Origin: Styela clava
Lineage: Eukaryota; Chordata; Ascidiacea; Stolidobranchia; Styelidae
Length of the DNA stretch: 64,000 bases
Assembly (NCBI RefSeq): GCF_964204865.1
Contig: NC_135263.1
Coordinates: 4,590,501-4,654,500 of the forward strand
Direction of reading: 5' to 3'
In this document: piece after piece, positions 35,471 to 47,511 of the stretch
Position numbering within the stretch: the first letter of the stretch is position 1
Layout of the letters: each line of letters begins with the position of its first letter
Translations under genes and position numbers: made by a program
The notes under the pieces: generated by a model
The model's database searches: none
The model's input: the letters and a program-made list of their open reading frames with translations, nothing else
Told to the model about the DNA's origin: nothing

Positions 35471-35936
35471 CAGTGATGAGCTGCAGCTGGAAAGCACCGG
35501 AACGGCGTTCCGGTTGTTGGACATTTTATTGCATTTGCGTTCCTGTTGTTGAAATAAAATTAAGTCATGGAAAGTTTAGTTTCTCCGTTAAACTCAGTTA
35601 TTTACTTACGTTTTGTTACGTCATAATTCTTTTTACATTGCGGCAAACAATTAGTTAGTACAGCAGTAACATGTAGTGGATTTTCGCCGACCTTTGACCC
35701 CGTGAAAATTTGTCCTGTTACATTCTGATAATAACATTTGTATTGAATTGGTATGAATATTCTTGTAATTATAAACAGACATATTTCAGGTAATGAATTA
35801 TATTTCATTGTAGTTCTTCGGCTCTATCTTGGGACAGACAAAAATTTCTGGCAGCGTCCGCGTCGTGTTGTAAATATATATTGCATACACGAATTAGGTG
35901 CGTTCCGGTTGTTACGATTTTTCCAGCTCATCACTG
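35471..35936. mobile_element. hAT-type element, 466 bp, inside another repeat
   Basis: CAGTGATGAGCTG / CAGCTCATCACTG ends, exact 8-bp duplication GGCGTAGT at 35463-35470 and 35937-35944. The target itself is the terminus of a different element (CAGGGCGTAGTCAG). Confidence 0.85.
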
Positions 35937-36614
35937 GGCGTAGTCAGAAACTTGCGAAGGGAGGGGGTTTCTGAGATTTATATTCGCCAGGTTATATCGA
36001 TACAGCTAGCGCACCCGGCCGAACGCCGAAAAACGTGTGTTTCCATGATGTCTTGAGTGTCTAAAAAGCATTTCAAGCTACAAAAATAGCTATGTATGAT
36101 AAGGAAAGATGCTTTTTTTACAATTTAAAAGGGGATTTGCAATCCCCTCCCCCTCGCTGTTATCAAGATTCCCAAATTTGCGACAATAGGCGGGTTTTCC
36201 CAAGATTCCCATATACATTTAACAACCTTAGAGCGACATTATTTTCAGATATATATAGCTAGGTGGGCATAAACTCCCAAGTTTTTTGATTCACGCCAAA
36301 TGGAAACGTGAACTCTATTATTAGCCCACGAAGAGACCGGAACCTTTCGTCTGGTCATCATTCCAAATCTGATTTGGCATCAGTGTATCGCCCATGATGA
36401 ACGTCGCTTATTGAAAATACTGTACAATTACCGCCGCTTATTCAGTTCGTTCAAAACGGACAATTCAAGCAAAACTTTCCAATGAAAAATTCCTGGCCGC
36501 AGATCTTGCACTTAGTGAAATTCAAAAACACCCTAACTTTTTATTCATTTATATACACTCACTCCCTTTCTTAGACTTGCTCGCAAGACTGAACTCCTTT
36601 TTATTACATTATAA

Positions 36615-38910
36615 CAGCGTTTCCCAACCTTTTTTGGTCGCGGACTATTTTCTTAACGGCATAAACCTTTGCGGACTCCAGGTGCGTTTATTGCAACCGT
36701 ATTCTGGGTGAAGAAGCAATAAAACCAAACACAACAGAAATTTAATAAATTTCAAAATCGGAAATTCGCTGCAATCACGCGTTCGTTAAAAGAGTCGACT
36801 GTTTCAGTGTATAATGGGCCTTTTCTGTCGCACAATATTCAATCCATGACAACGACGACAATTTAAAATGTTTTCTATTTTACTTTAATTGTATTTTATG
36901 GTAACTAGCGGTTGCGTCGACTTGCGACAAGATGGGAGCATTACTTCTTTCAAATGCCACGGCAATCTGCGAACATACTAATGTGAGAATATATTGCCCG
37001 ATTATATTTAGTTTTGATACATATTTTTTGCGATCTTGCGAATTCGTTAACGCCGTTAGAAAAATCCTACTATCTGCTATCAATTTCCAGAAAGTTCAAC
37101 TTGATTTAGTACTTATTAAAATATATTTAAAGTATATTAGTAAATCAAAAATACATATTTATCGCCTTGCTTTGTTATTGGACACGTTTAGTGGCCATAA
37201 CCATCGTTTCAAAATTTTGTTGTTGTTATTTTCTTTGGTCATTATTATCATAAAAAAATCGCTTTTCTCTTCAAATACTGAACCAATTGCTTTGGAATTT
37301 TCAGTGGTTCAAGGCTGATTATTTTGCCAGAAGGCTATTACTTTCATTTATTACTGAATTTTCTATGAATCTTATGGACCTTTCCCCGACCTTTGACCCC
37401 CGGATAATTCTTCCTATACTTTACCATTGCAAAATTTTCGGGGCTATTTTAAGAGTGCTTTTGCGAGTTGGCGCCTGTAAAATGGGGTATGTGTTATAAA
37501 CCATCATTATGATTCATCGCATGCAACAATCTTTTTTTTAAAAGTACCGGTAAAGAATTTCAGGCTAGTCTATCACAGCTATTTCTACACTAATTTTTAT
37601 TACTACAATCAAATTAAAACTCCTAGGAAAACAGAGTGATCATTGAATTATCTGATTTATATTTAAGTTTCCGAAACACAACTGAAAACTAACGAATAGA
37701 GTTCAAAAACGCGAAAACGAGGTAATGTTTACAACCATACTTGAAAATCTGTCTGAGTGAGAAAAGTGTCTGAGCGGATGCCGAAAGGGGGCATTGTTAC
37801 GTCACTTTTTGCATCTTGCTGATTGGCCAATGTCACGAAGTAAACAAGGAAAACGATGCTCGGGGAAAGGTCCATAAGATCTAATATTTCATCCAAAATT
37901 GCGCTGTATTAATTTTTAATTATGGGAACACAGTTTTTAATCCGCCAAGCGTGACGGCTGACTGTGAAAATTCTTGCGACTGAAAACCCGGAACTTTTTG
38001 AGGGTACGGTACCGGTAACGTCAAAGGTAAACCCTGCTTCGCTCTAGTCCACGTGTTCATATATTTGAGCGTTGCTCTCTTGTTAATTTAATTGTGATCA
38101 TTTTAATCTGCGATTGTGTTGACTAGATGAAAGCAATACTACCCAGGAAACATCGTGACAAATCGTGGACACAAAAATGCGTGGTGAAGTGCTCGATTAT
38201 GTTTTGATTGGTATTTTTGTAAATTCGACAAATCTGATGAGTTTTTCGTACAATACTTACGGCGCTCCAGTACTGTACGTACCGATATGGAGACAGTAGA
38301 GCAACGAATCGTAAGGGAAAAGGCCCTGGTTAGTATACTACGGTAGCACCCTAAATTTTGCGATTTGCAATGTCTAAAAAAGCGTTTTTAATCGGTCGCG
38401 GATCATTATGAAACTTATGGTGATCTCCGTTTTATTATAAGTATTTTGTATTGCCGCTTTTTAATTTAGAATATTTGAGTTGCCATCATTGACACCTACC
38501 AGGAAAAAAATTATTCCTCGTTGTTCGAACTGGCGAGAAACACCACTTTCGGTATGTATCTATTGACGCGTGTTTTCGTCGGAAATCCACAAGTGAGTTG
38601 TGAAATCCAGTTGTTTGATTACGCGACGCGCAAGTGAGCCGTCACCAAATTTTTGAATTGTAAATTGCCATTCTAATTGTTGAATATTCGAATATATGCC
38701 CAGCCCTACTCGGTAACCAATAACTATTGACTCGATTAATTTTATGTGAATGAACTTGCTTTTTATGTTTCATGTAAATTCTAACATAAATCGTATCTTG
38801 GCTGATAGCTAAATTTCGCAAAAACCGCAGTGAATTTCTGGCTCGTTGCGGACTCATTCAAACGCTCCGCGGACTCATTTGAGACCGCGGACTCGGGTTG
38901 GGAAACACCG
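36615..38910 (-). mobile_element. hAT-type element, 2296 bp, family E, inverted to 32678-33995
   Basis: CAGCGTTTCCCAACC / GGTTGGGAAACACCG ends and exact 8-bp duplication CATTATAA at 36607-36614 and 38911-38918. Many blocks match family E in reverse (GCGACTTGCGACAAGAT, ATTGCCCGATTATATT, CCGCGGACTC). ORF 36932-37318 has no transposase motif. Confidence 0.88.
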
Positions 38911-39115
38911 CATTATAAGGTGTCGTGGTAGCAAACATTTACCCTAAAACCACCAAGATTTGCCATAACATCTAAATGTATTTCGTGCTCATAAGCAAAA
39001 AGCACTTAAAAACTTAGAGAAGCATACCAAGTGTACGAATCTACCTGGATCTAAATGTAAGTTATTGACAAGCTATTTTACGAGTTGTTTGATTGTGTAA
39101 GTTCCTATATTTAAG

Positions 39116-39358
39116 ATGTACAACTATTTCCGAATAATAAGTAGGCACAATAATAAACAGATTCCAGGATATACAACCGCTTCTGACAACCTTTCTTCGA
39201 ACAACAGGAACAATTCCACCCTAAGTCCAAGAGTACGTTCAGTCAAACCCAGTTTAAAAAAACTCTGCCGTAAACCGAATCAACAAAAACTTATACAAGA
39301 AAAACATAAAAAACAAATAGCTGAACTTGGTTTAGAACTTTATTTTGCCAGCGAATGA
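39116..39358 (+). CDS. Unrecognised 80-codon ORF, convergent with eEF1B-beta
   Basis: ATG to TGA, 80 residues. The protein is basic and low in hydrophobics, with an Asn/Ser-rich first half and a Lys/Gln-rich putative helix (EKHKKQIAELGLELYF) at the C-terminus. A preceding TTTAAG at the ATG could be a splice acceptor, so this may be the last coding exon of a larger gene. The ORF ends 32 bases before the eEF1B-beta stop and overlaps its predicted 3' UTR on the other strand. No family recognised; it could be a chance ORF. Confidence 0.3.
   Translation: MYNYFRIISRHNNKQIPGYTTASDNLSSNNRNNSTLSPRVRSVKPSLKKLCRKPNQQKLIQEKHKKQIAELGLELYFASE
39339..39344 (-). terminator. Polyadenylation signal of the eEF1B-beta gene
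   Basis: AATAAA on the minus strand, about 47 bases past the stop codon. A second AATAAA overlaps the last codons and lies too close to be the functional one. The signal falls inside the plus-strand ORF 39116-39358, so the two transcripts, if both are real, overlap at their 3' ends. Confidence 0.55.
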
Positions 39359-39390
39359 TGAGAGCATGATTTATCCTAGTATTTGTGGTA

Positions 39391-42300
39391 TTAAACTTTA
39401 TTAAAGGCGGCAATATCGACAGATTGCACTAAATCCTCGAAAGCTGTGATCTCTTCTTCCAAGAAATCCGTTGAAACCTTTAAAAAAAAATAAGAAAATT
39501 TTCTGCATTGCTTGTGGCAGCATCAGGCTGGGCAGATTGAATAACCCAACAGGCCGGATTTGGTCCGGCCCATGCAAGATCTAACATTATCAAATTACTT
39601 TATCAAAATAAGATAAATACATAAATGGAATATTTTATTCCAGAAACAATCCCGCCAAATGATTTATTTACTAGAAATGAATGCTGCAAAATTACTTCTA
39701 TCTGCTGCTGATGGGTTTTGAAAAAAGGTTATTTTCACATTTATTTCTTTGTTTTTTTAATTTTATACCCGAATATTTCATTACATGATGCAGTAAGAAT
39801 AAACAAACAAACAATAATCATAGAATATAATAGGAAGGGGGCAGGCAAGACTTCAAGGGCAACCGACCCTCTGAGGAAAGAGAAAGGTTGTTAATATTGC
39901 TAAACCATGGTGAGGTATAAAGAAGTATTATTCCATAAAATACAGACCTTATCATCTTCAACGACACACGATATTTGTAATTTCTGAATTCCATACGCGA
40001 GAGGTACGAGTTTAGCTGGAAACAATAATTATGATAAAAAATAGAAAGTCAAGCACTGGAGTTGTAAAGCCTGGTTTGGACTGAGAGGTCATTTTTTTCA
40101 CATTTTTATTTAAAAAGCGAGAATTTTAACGAAAGTCAGGAAATGCAGTGTTGTTCAGCCTAACCAATGTGCATTGTGTGGTGTTTACTGGGCACTCCCA
40201 GAAGTATTTGTACTAATATGTAGGTAACTAATTTTGTTTGCCTGCTTTACATCAAGTTGTGTAAAGGGATTGAAATCTATAGGCAGGGGGTATATTCACT
40301 TGGCTAACACAGACAGTCTACATACTACAAAAGTACCGTTTATTGAAGTCCAAATTTTCACAATTGCAACTCTTGGAAGTTTTTTTTTTAAATAACTTCC
40401 ATAATAGATGCTTATTTAATTAAAATGGAACGCCAATCAAGTTTTCATAAGAGCATCATTATGTTACCGATTCTTTTTAACTCTTATTACAGACAGCGTT
40501 TCCCAACCGGAGTAGAAGATTTTTTTTTTCTTTGCAGAAGAAATATAGAAATAGTAATTTGTATTCGGTGTGGTTTTACTGATTTTGTTTAGTCAATTAG
40601 TATTGTTATATCTATTTTCACGCAAATTATAAGCTATTCAAAATCAGAGGTGCGGTGGCGAACGTATCCCTCACACTTAGCATGATGACGCTGCCGCGCC
40701 AAAGATTAAGATTTAAAAAAAATTAACAAAACTTACAAGCCCCCCAAAGAAGACCGTCTGTTGCAACAGTCCGAACTTTTCTCTCTATTTCTTTCATGTC
40801 GGTTTCATCATCCCAAGGTTTCACATCCAAAATAATGTTGGATTTTGCGATTGGGCCAGGTTCTGTAACAGCAATAAGTGGATGTTAGGGTTTGATACTT
40901 TGGCTGCCTCAGGGATGTCCACATGACTTTCTCAACCTTCTGCTCTGTTAATCTACTGCAGGTATGAGCATGGTTTTTGGACCAGGAGCCAAAATATTTA
41001 CGCACCTAGACTGGTGGGCCATGACAGTGTGACGTAAAAGTTACATTTCATGAAAAATATTTACAGTGTTACAAAAGCAAAAGTGGAAAACACTAAGCCT
41101 CAAGACAGAACTAAATTGAATCGCAATCTTAACAAATTCCTTTTGGTATTACATAGGTTATTAACATCAAAATTTGGTTCAAGGTATTTGCGCCTGATGT
41201 GGCAGCATCAGGCAGGCCAGATTGAACTACCCAGCAGGCCGGATTTGGCCCGCTCGCTGGTTATATGACATAATTCATCCAAAATCAACAGCTTCTGGTT
41301 CGAGATAGGATGACTGCACATGCAAAATTTGGAGCAGATTTAACCTCGCCTTCGTGAGATATCGCATGCATCTAACAGACAGACAGACAAATACCTATCA
41401 ACATATTTACCGATCTAAAGATCGATAAGTAACAAACAAATACCTAACAACATACTTACCGAACGAGATCGATAAGTAATAAAGAGAGTGTGGCCCCATG
41501 CCAAAAAAATTTGTAAATTTGAAAAAAAAAATCTATTTATGCACTCAGTCCTATCGATCCAGAGAGTTATCTCAGCATGAATTACTTTGTTCATAGGTTT
41601 CATCCTTGTGCACTGGGGGAGGAATTCAAAACTCAAATTTAAAAAAAAAATTGGTTCTATCGAGATTGGGAGAATTGGTTCTTTGCTGCTATCGAAATTT
41701 CTTTTCTGATTATGTCAGCCTCAGATTAGTCACTTTTCCTGCTATGGAAATGTATTGAAATAAGGGTAAGACTCCATGCCATTCTAAAGATGGTGGATTT
41801 TTACATGTCAATGACAGTGCTTTTTTCGAAGTGAAAGGTAAGAAAACGTTATAAAAGAACTGAATAGACTTGTATCATTCTCCACAGCATAATTTTGACA
41901 AATGTCGAGCCCGAAAGATTTCATCGTTACAAAAATAGTAGTTATATGTCAGTAGCTACTGCCTACACAAAACTGTGTTCAGAATGGTAAATGTCCTATA
42001 AAAAAGTAAACATACTTTTAGCTTTCTTTTCTGCATATTGCTTGAGTCTTTCCTCTTTGATTCTCTTTTGTTCGGCTAATTCTTCTTCGTCGTCGGAGCC
42101 GAAGAAATCAATATCATCATCACCATCGTCGCTGTCGTCATCAGCAGCGGCTAGGATTGAAAAAAAATTATTTCTCAAATTTTGAAAGTTTAAAATCTCG
42201 AGATTATTCCAAAGTGGAGGCGTAGTTCTTACTACTTCATGGCAGCTCCTGCCACGAACGCCCCGCAGCGTCTCTTGCCATGGTTTCATGGCACTATTAG

Positions 42301-45300
42301 CGGTATATTAACAAAATCATGTACAATATTTTAATTATATTTACTTAAACCTCAACCTAACCCCAAATACATCAAAACTGTATTCATACGAAAAAGCGTT
42401 CCAACTTACCCAATATTTATCACCATCAGGGGCAGCCCTGCTATTACAGCCGACATGCCATGGTTACGGCAGCAAAAGTGGTGGTATTCGATTTACTGCC
42501 GTAGCCACGGGAGCTCACTATTTTATTTCTCAAATTTTTGAGTTTAAAATCTCGAGGTTACTACAAAGTGGGCAAGGCATTCAAAATGTTATGATCGGAA
42601 AAAAGTATTTTTCAAATTATAAAGTGGTTTTATAATACGAAATATTAAATCACTACTACTTGGGGTACATGAGCTGGTTTTTGAGCACATAAACGTTAGT
42701 ATGTATGTATGTTTATTTGCCTCAAAAATATAACAGTATCTGCATAATAATTGAACGATATACAGAGACGGGATACATGTTCAAGACCTTACTGGCCTAA
42801 GACACGGATGCGCAATATGCAATACAATACAAAGAGGTACGCCACAACGATATGTACAATAACGTTTCAACCGAATAGATGATTTTATGTTAAGTTCTGA
42901 ACATGGACAAATTTAAAGTCATTTTTTAGGATATGTATGAAGTATGCATAATATGAAAGCACTTTTATGTAAAAATAATAAGATAATAATATTCAAACCT
43001 GCAGCCTGAGCACCTCCATATTCAGCAATTGGTTTCTTCACTCCAGGAAGGCTGAAAGTAAAAGTGACTGTTTTTTACCTTATCAAGATGAATCAACATA
43101 AATAGGATCTAATCCAATTGAGATAACTCGCCGTGCGAGCCGCTAGTTTACAAGTTATCAATCCATTCACATCATTTTGATGCATCAACAAACATTGCCA
43201 CCACACTATGTAAGGGCGAGTGCAGGATTCCAACTACTTACACTGCCGCTGGATGTATGTAGACCGCACAATACAAAATTTTATTTGATTCTCAGACTTG
43301 GGAGGGTATAACACTACACCAACCCTATGTTGCTGTGCACTCAGTCCTATCGATCCAAATTATTATCTCAGCATGAAAAGCTTTGTAAATAGGTTTCATC
43401 ACTGTGCACTGGGGAGTGAGGTGTGATCTGACAGAATCACCAGTCTTTCAATCATAATACCATTATCCCGACCAGATGCGCTTCGATTTTCAGTGGGGTC
43501 CAAATTGCCCTAAGGTGTCTGCAGCAGGATAATCATAGTTAGGCACACTTTACAAACGAAGCTACGGTCTCAACTTACAAGAAACTTCGGGTTGAAAATA
43601 CTTAACTATTGACCATCAAATTTAATTAACAAAACTTTTGGCATATGTAAGACTTCTTTAATAAAATGCTGAGAACGATAGTAAAACCAATGTTTTATGG
43701 ATTATAGTAGAAAGTTTTGACTGTTTTACCAACCTTCCAAATTGTGATTTGTATGAGAGAACATGATTGTACCAACGTAACGCATGAACATGCTTGGCAT
43801 TGGGTGGGCCGGATATACTTTCAAATATGGCAACATCTCCTTGTGATGGAACATACCTAAAATTTAAAACAAATATCTTATTTTACTGTGTGAACATGTT
43901 GGTAAAAAACTAAAGGGTCTCGTGAAGTAAGCGTAACTGCTTGAATATCCGCAAACACAAATGCGGTGAGTACTTCGATAACGCCAAACATAAATGTGAT
44001 GTGAAAATAGAACCCAGATTTTCAATTTTTTATAGAAATGAAAGTCCGTCTTGCGCAAATTTCACATCACATTTTAGTTGGGCGTTATTTAAGCAGTTAC
44101 GGTATGGTATCTACTTCACTCGATCCAAACTAAATGGCAATACCGGTAATGTAATACCACCTTGCAAAATTTAATTACAATTCAACTGCCAGAAAATAAA
44201 AAGATAGCTGCAGCCCCAGCAGTTTTTAAATTAGGTCAAGACAGGTTTCCAGATGTATCAAACCCATGAGGCCTTTACTTCCTCATACACTAATTACAAA
44301 TCATAAAACGCAGGAAAAAGTTTTAAATGAATGTCCAATAACTGAATAAAGTTCAAAAAATCTCAATACAGCAATACCGTAAAAGCGCCTAACTTCGGAC
44401 AGTTCCTAACTTCGGACAAAATTTTTGAACGGCCATATCTTGGCTAAAACGCGCCGTATATTGGTAATTTTAATTATTATAGGTTGCGCTGTTATATCTA
44501 CATCTATTCTCATCTTTTTTAATGTTGCATTTTTATTTTTTTGGTGAAAAAACGGAAATTTTGCCGAAAATTGACTGCCCGCCATTCAACGGCGCAGAGC
44601 GTCGCTCCTACTGAAGCTATCCTCGTCAAAATACCATCATTCGGTAGAGGGCGACAACAATGTATATAATTCATTTGAGTGATCGCAAGATGTCGTACGA
44701 GATTTAAATAAAACCTAAAATTCTGAATTATAAATTCCGTAAGAATATTAAGATTTCACGCAGCGTCAAAAATTACGTCAAACTCACGTAGATTATTTTT
44801 CGCTCACTTCCGACACGACGTCACACTGCGTCGCGGAAATGAATTTTGACGCCAGACACAACGGAGCCAATATGACAATTTCCGTTAAGATAAAGACGGC
44901 GTTCCAATGTAATATTTTTGTATTTTGTTCGGTCATGTATGAATATATGCCAAAATTACATTAATGAAAATACATGTCACACTTAATCGATGACGTTAAA
45001 AATCGAATATATAAAACTATGGAAATTCCAACGTCCATATGGCACAGTGCACTGACTCGACCATTATTTTATGATTAGTAGTCGAAATGACAGTTATTGA
45101 GGCCTGGGTGAATTTTATTCACTCGAAATTAAAAATAAATTTAATCTCCAACAAATAAACGGGACCTACATGTTTACAAGATTAAGTTGAATTTTAAATT
45201 AAACTTCACAATCGGATTTTCCGTGTGTTTGATATAAATTATCATTTATAAAGATAACCGCGCAGAATAAAAATATTAATACTTCAAAGACTTCGATAGA

Positions 45301-46067
45301 AGCCCGTTAAAATACTTCATTGTGGATTGAAACGGTTTGCATCAGATATATTTACGTATGCATTTCCTGATTAAAATGACTAACGTGTTATTATACTCAT
45401 CTGAAGTATCGAAAATGACGAACGAAAGATGTAAACATAGGACGACGGAAGTTTCAAATAATGCATTTTCGTCGTGACGTCAATGTTACGTTACGACGAC
45501 GATCGAGCGTCTTATCTTCACGCAACGACGTGATTACGTCATCCGCATCGGAAGCCTCTTTCTCTCTGTGCGTCGCGGTTACGCAGTGAAGAAAATGACT
45601 GTCCGAAGTTAGGGCAGTGAAGGATAACGGTCAGATGGCAAGAAATATCGATTATTTCAATAGTAAAAATAGTCCAATTGAACCGAAATTTGCAGGGAAT
45701 GTAAATTACCGCACGAATTTGCAACGTTTGGACAATAAATGGCCGAGTTATTGACGAAAATATAGTAATTTTGTCCGAAGTTAGGCGCTTTTACGGTATG
45801 GGAAGATAACTATTTTTTAGGAAATGTTGATATTTTTTATATAGAAATCCGTATTCATTGTAATCCCTACAGTATTTGCAAGCATGAATCCCAAAATATG
45901 TTTAACTGTTCGCGTATGACGTCACTGCCCTGCCCACCTTTTTTATGCCCATTTACACGAGATAATTTACAAAAAAATCAAGCTCACCCTTCGATATAGC
46001 TTTTATCTTCGAGATAGGTATTTAGTGCAGATAATCCACAGTCACTCTTCAAATTTCCGAAACCCAT
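39391..46067 (-). CDS. EEF1B2: Translation elongation factor eEF1B, beta subunit (spliced)
   Basis: Seven exons in transcript order: 46067-45988, 43856-43734, 43051-42999, 42150-42016, 40862-40737, 40015-39948 and 39477-39391 (stop TAA). All phases agree and sum to 672 nt, or 223 aa, the usual family length. The start is MGFGNLKS. The GST-C-like N-domain contains ALRWYNH. An Asp/Glu-rich linker follows with the [14 protein letters not shown] signature. The GEF domain has [26 protein letters not shown] and the terminal [11 protein letters not shown]. The protein is the guanine-nucleotide exchange subunit that recharges eEF1A with GTP; it is cytosolic and binds eEF1B-gamma through its N-domain. 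A polyadenylation signal AATAAA is readable at 39344-39339 on the minus strand. Introns hold several transposon copies. No frameshift or missing core motif is seen. The domain-less eEF1B-delta alternative is excluded by the lack of a leucine-zipper N-terminus. Confidence 0.96.
40191..40337 (+). mobile_element. MITE family A, internally deleted (147 bp)
   Basis: GGCACTCCCAGAAG start and AAAGTACC end, with the region after ACACAGACAGTC missing; flanks GTTTACTG / GTTTATTG (7 of 8). In an eEF1B-beta intron. Confidence 0.82.
40645..40705 (-). mobile_element. tRNA-derived SINE, head fragment
   Basis: TCAGAGGTGCGGTGGCGAAC and the CGCTGCCGCGCC end match the SINE head in reverse; lies beside eEF1B-beta exon 40737-40862. 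Confidence 0.6.
40965..41262 (+). repeat. Dispersed repeat copy 2 (partner 11210-11480)
   Basis: See the partner. A further scrap with GTGGCAGCATCAGGCTGG lies at 39510-39580, so the eEF1B-beta gene holds two pieces of this family. Confidence 0.6.
42230..42520. repeat. Dispersed repeat copy 2 (partner 14440-14745)
   Basis: Same CTTCATGGCAGCTCCTGCCA start; inside an eEF1B-beta intron just upstream of exon 42016-42150. Confidence 0.6.
44377..45796. mobile_element. TA-flanked DNA transposon, 1420 bp, in eEF1B-beta intron 1
   Basis: Terminal repeats CCGTAAAAGCGCCTAACTTC / GAAGTTAGGCGCTTTTACGG continue into CGGACA, with TA on both sides (44375-44376, 45797-45798). The terminal word CCTAACTTCGGAC recurs at 44401 and, inverted, at 45600. 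ACGTCA/TGACGT words are common inside. No ORF of transposase size. Non-autonomous Tc1/mariner-type by ends and target. Confidence 0.88.
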
Positions 46068-47511
46068 TTTAAAGAAATTACGGCGATTAAACAAAAGAAG
46101 AGAACGAAATCCAAACCAAACGCGTGGCAAAATTTGGGAAAAGGGTTCTTCAGTGAACACGGTTCATTGCTTTGCCGATAAACCGTGGTTTCGTGCCACG
46201 AAACAGATTTTGGGCCGAATTTATCCAGAAAATCAATGACATTAAACAACATGATGCGCAACTCCGGCATTTTTGTCCGAAGATCGTATTCGATAGCACG
46301 CTCCAATGCACATACTTGACGAGACGAAAACGAGCGGATGTGTGCTGCTTTCAAGGCGTAGCACGAATGGTGTTCGTGCCTGCTTTGACAGTTGTTGTCG
46401 ATTTTAATGATATTTTGGAAAGTTAAGGTAAAAAGAAATCGGAAAAAGGTAAGGTAAATACTATTGTTGTATATCACACCCGGGCATCGCACTGTTAAGT
46501 ACATGTGGGAAAGTCAGCCTTTGTCAAATACTACGAAGTTATACATGCAGTACGGTACGTGGTTGCCCATTTGCCGAAATTACATATTTACTTACCCCTT
46601 ATGGTTTCAAATAGTTCATGCACCTCCAGTTAGATTTTTTTAATCAGTGAGGATATATACTCATTGTTGATTGCTGCTCATTGTAACATACTATTGCGCA
46701 TTCACTTTTATTTGCGTATTGAATCAAAGTGTTAACAAGTCCACCTAACATTTCACTCATACCGGTCTATATTGTATAGTCTGATCTCTCAAATATTTGG
46801 AGCCACGAATGCTTGTAATTTTCTGACTAAACCCTTTTATTAGTTTGTTTTATTGACCAAATTCAGTAAAATATTTTTTACATAAAACATGAGATATTGG
46901 ATTCATTAGCTTTTCCATTCTAAATCATATAGACTGCTTTATTTATTCTTAACGAAAATTAATAAATCTCCTCTCTTTCTTCAGATGTGAAAGTTGTGGA
47001 CAAACCTGTCTAAGCATTGTGAGACTCCTGCAGCACAAGAGGCAATAGCAGAAATAGTAAGTATATCAATCAAGAAATTAAGCCGACATAAAGCAAAACT
47101 TTCAATTATTCGTCTAATCACAATTTCCTATTATTTATTCACAGAACAACTATAGCAGAAGGGGAGATATCAGAAGTCTGGCGACATATCAGTGACATGC
47201 AAAGACATTTGACCCTCCGGTAGAGTTGTGTATGACCCCTACATCCTGATTCCTGCAGGGCTTGAGGAAAATAACTAAAAATTGCAAAGCGTAAAATTAC
47301 ATACTCGGTCTTATTTGTAAAGAGGCACAAAACACGCCAGACATACTTGAAACAGCTTTGGAAAATGAGGATTACGGGTAACTCACTGCACCTGTGTTAT
47401 ATTTGGTTCATCACCTTTTGGTAGTACTATAGAAGAAATTCCGGAAGGGGTATAATCATCATTCATGATAAAATACTATCATATATATTTTTGGACAACT
47501 TCAATCTAGAC
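46068..47511. other. Region upstream of eEF1B-beta
   Basis: No gene firmly supported. Minus-strand promoter and 5' UTR elements of eEF1B-beta should lie just above 46067, but I cannot point to a TATA box or pyrimidine start tract with confidence. Confidence 0.35.
46985..47048 (+). CDS. Possible terminal exon with zinc-finger-like CxxC
   Basis: A TTTCTTCAG acceptor is followed by CESCGQTCLSIVRLLQHKRQ and TAG. The C-x2-C ... L-x2-H spacing resembles a half C2H2 finger of the type found at the C-terminus of some retroelement reverse transcriptases. No upstream coding sequence recognised. Confidence 0.2.

Noticed and set aside
36932..37318. 128-codon ORF in the family E element as a transposase
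   Set aside because: No hAT catalytic or dimerisation motifs; Leu/Ile/Ser runs typical of AT-rich non-coding DNA.
41996..42289. 97-codon minus-strand ORF as a complete gene
   Set aside because: Only 42016-42150 is real (an eEF1B-beta exon); the N-terminal part is intronic repeat and the last residues read into the donor.
46049..46504. 151-codon minus-strand ORF over the eEF1B-beta start
   Set aside because: It overlaps the eEF1B-beta first exon in another frame and has no recognisable protein.
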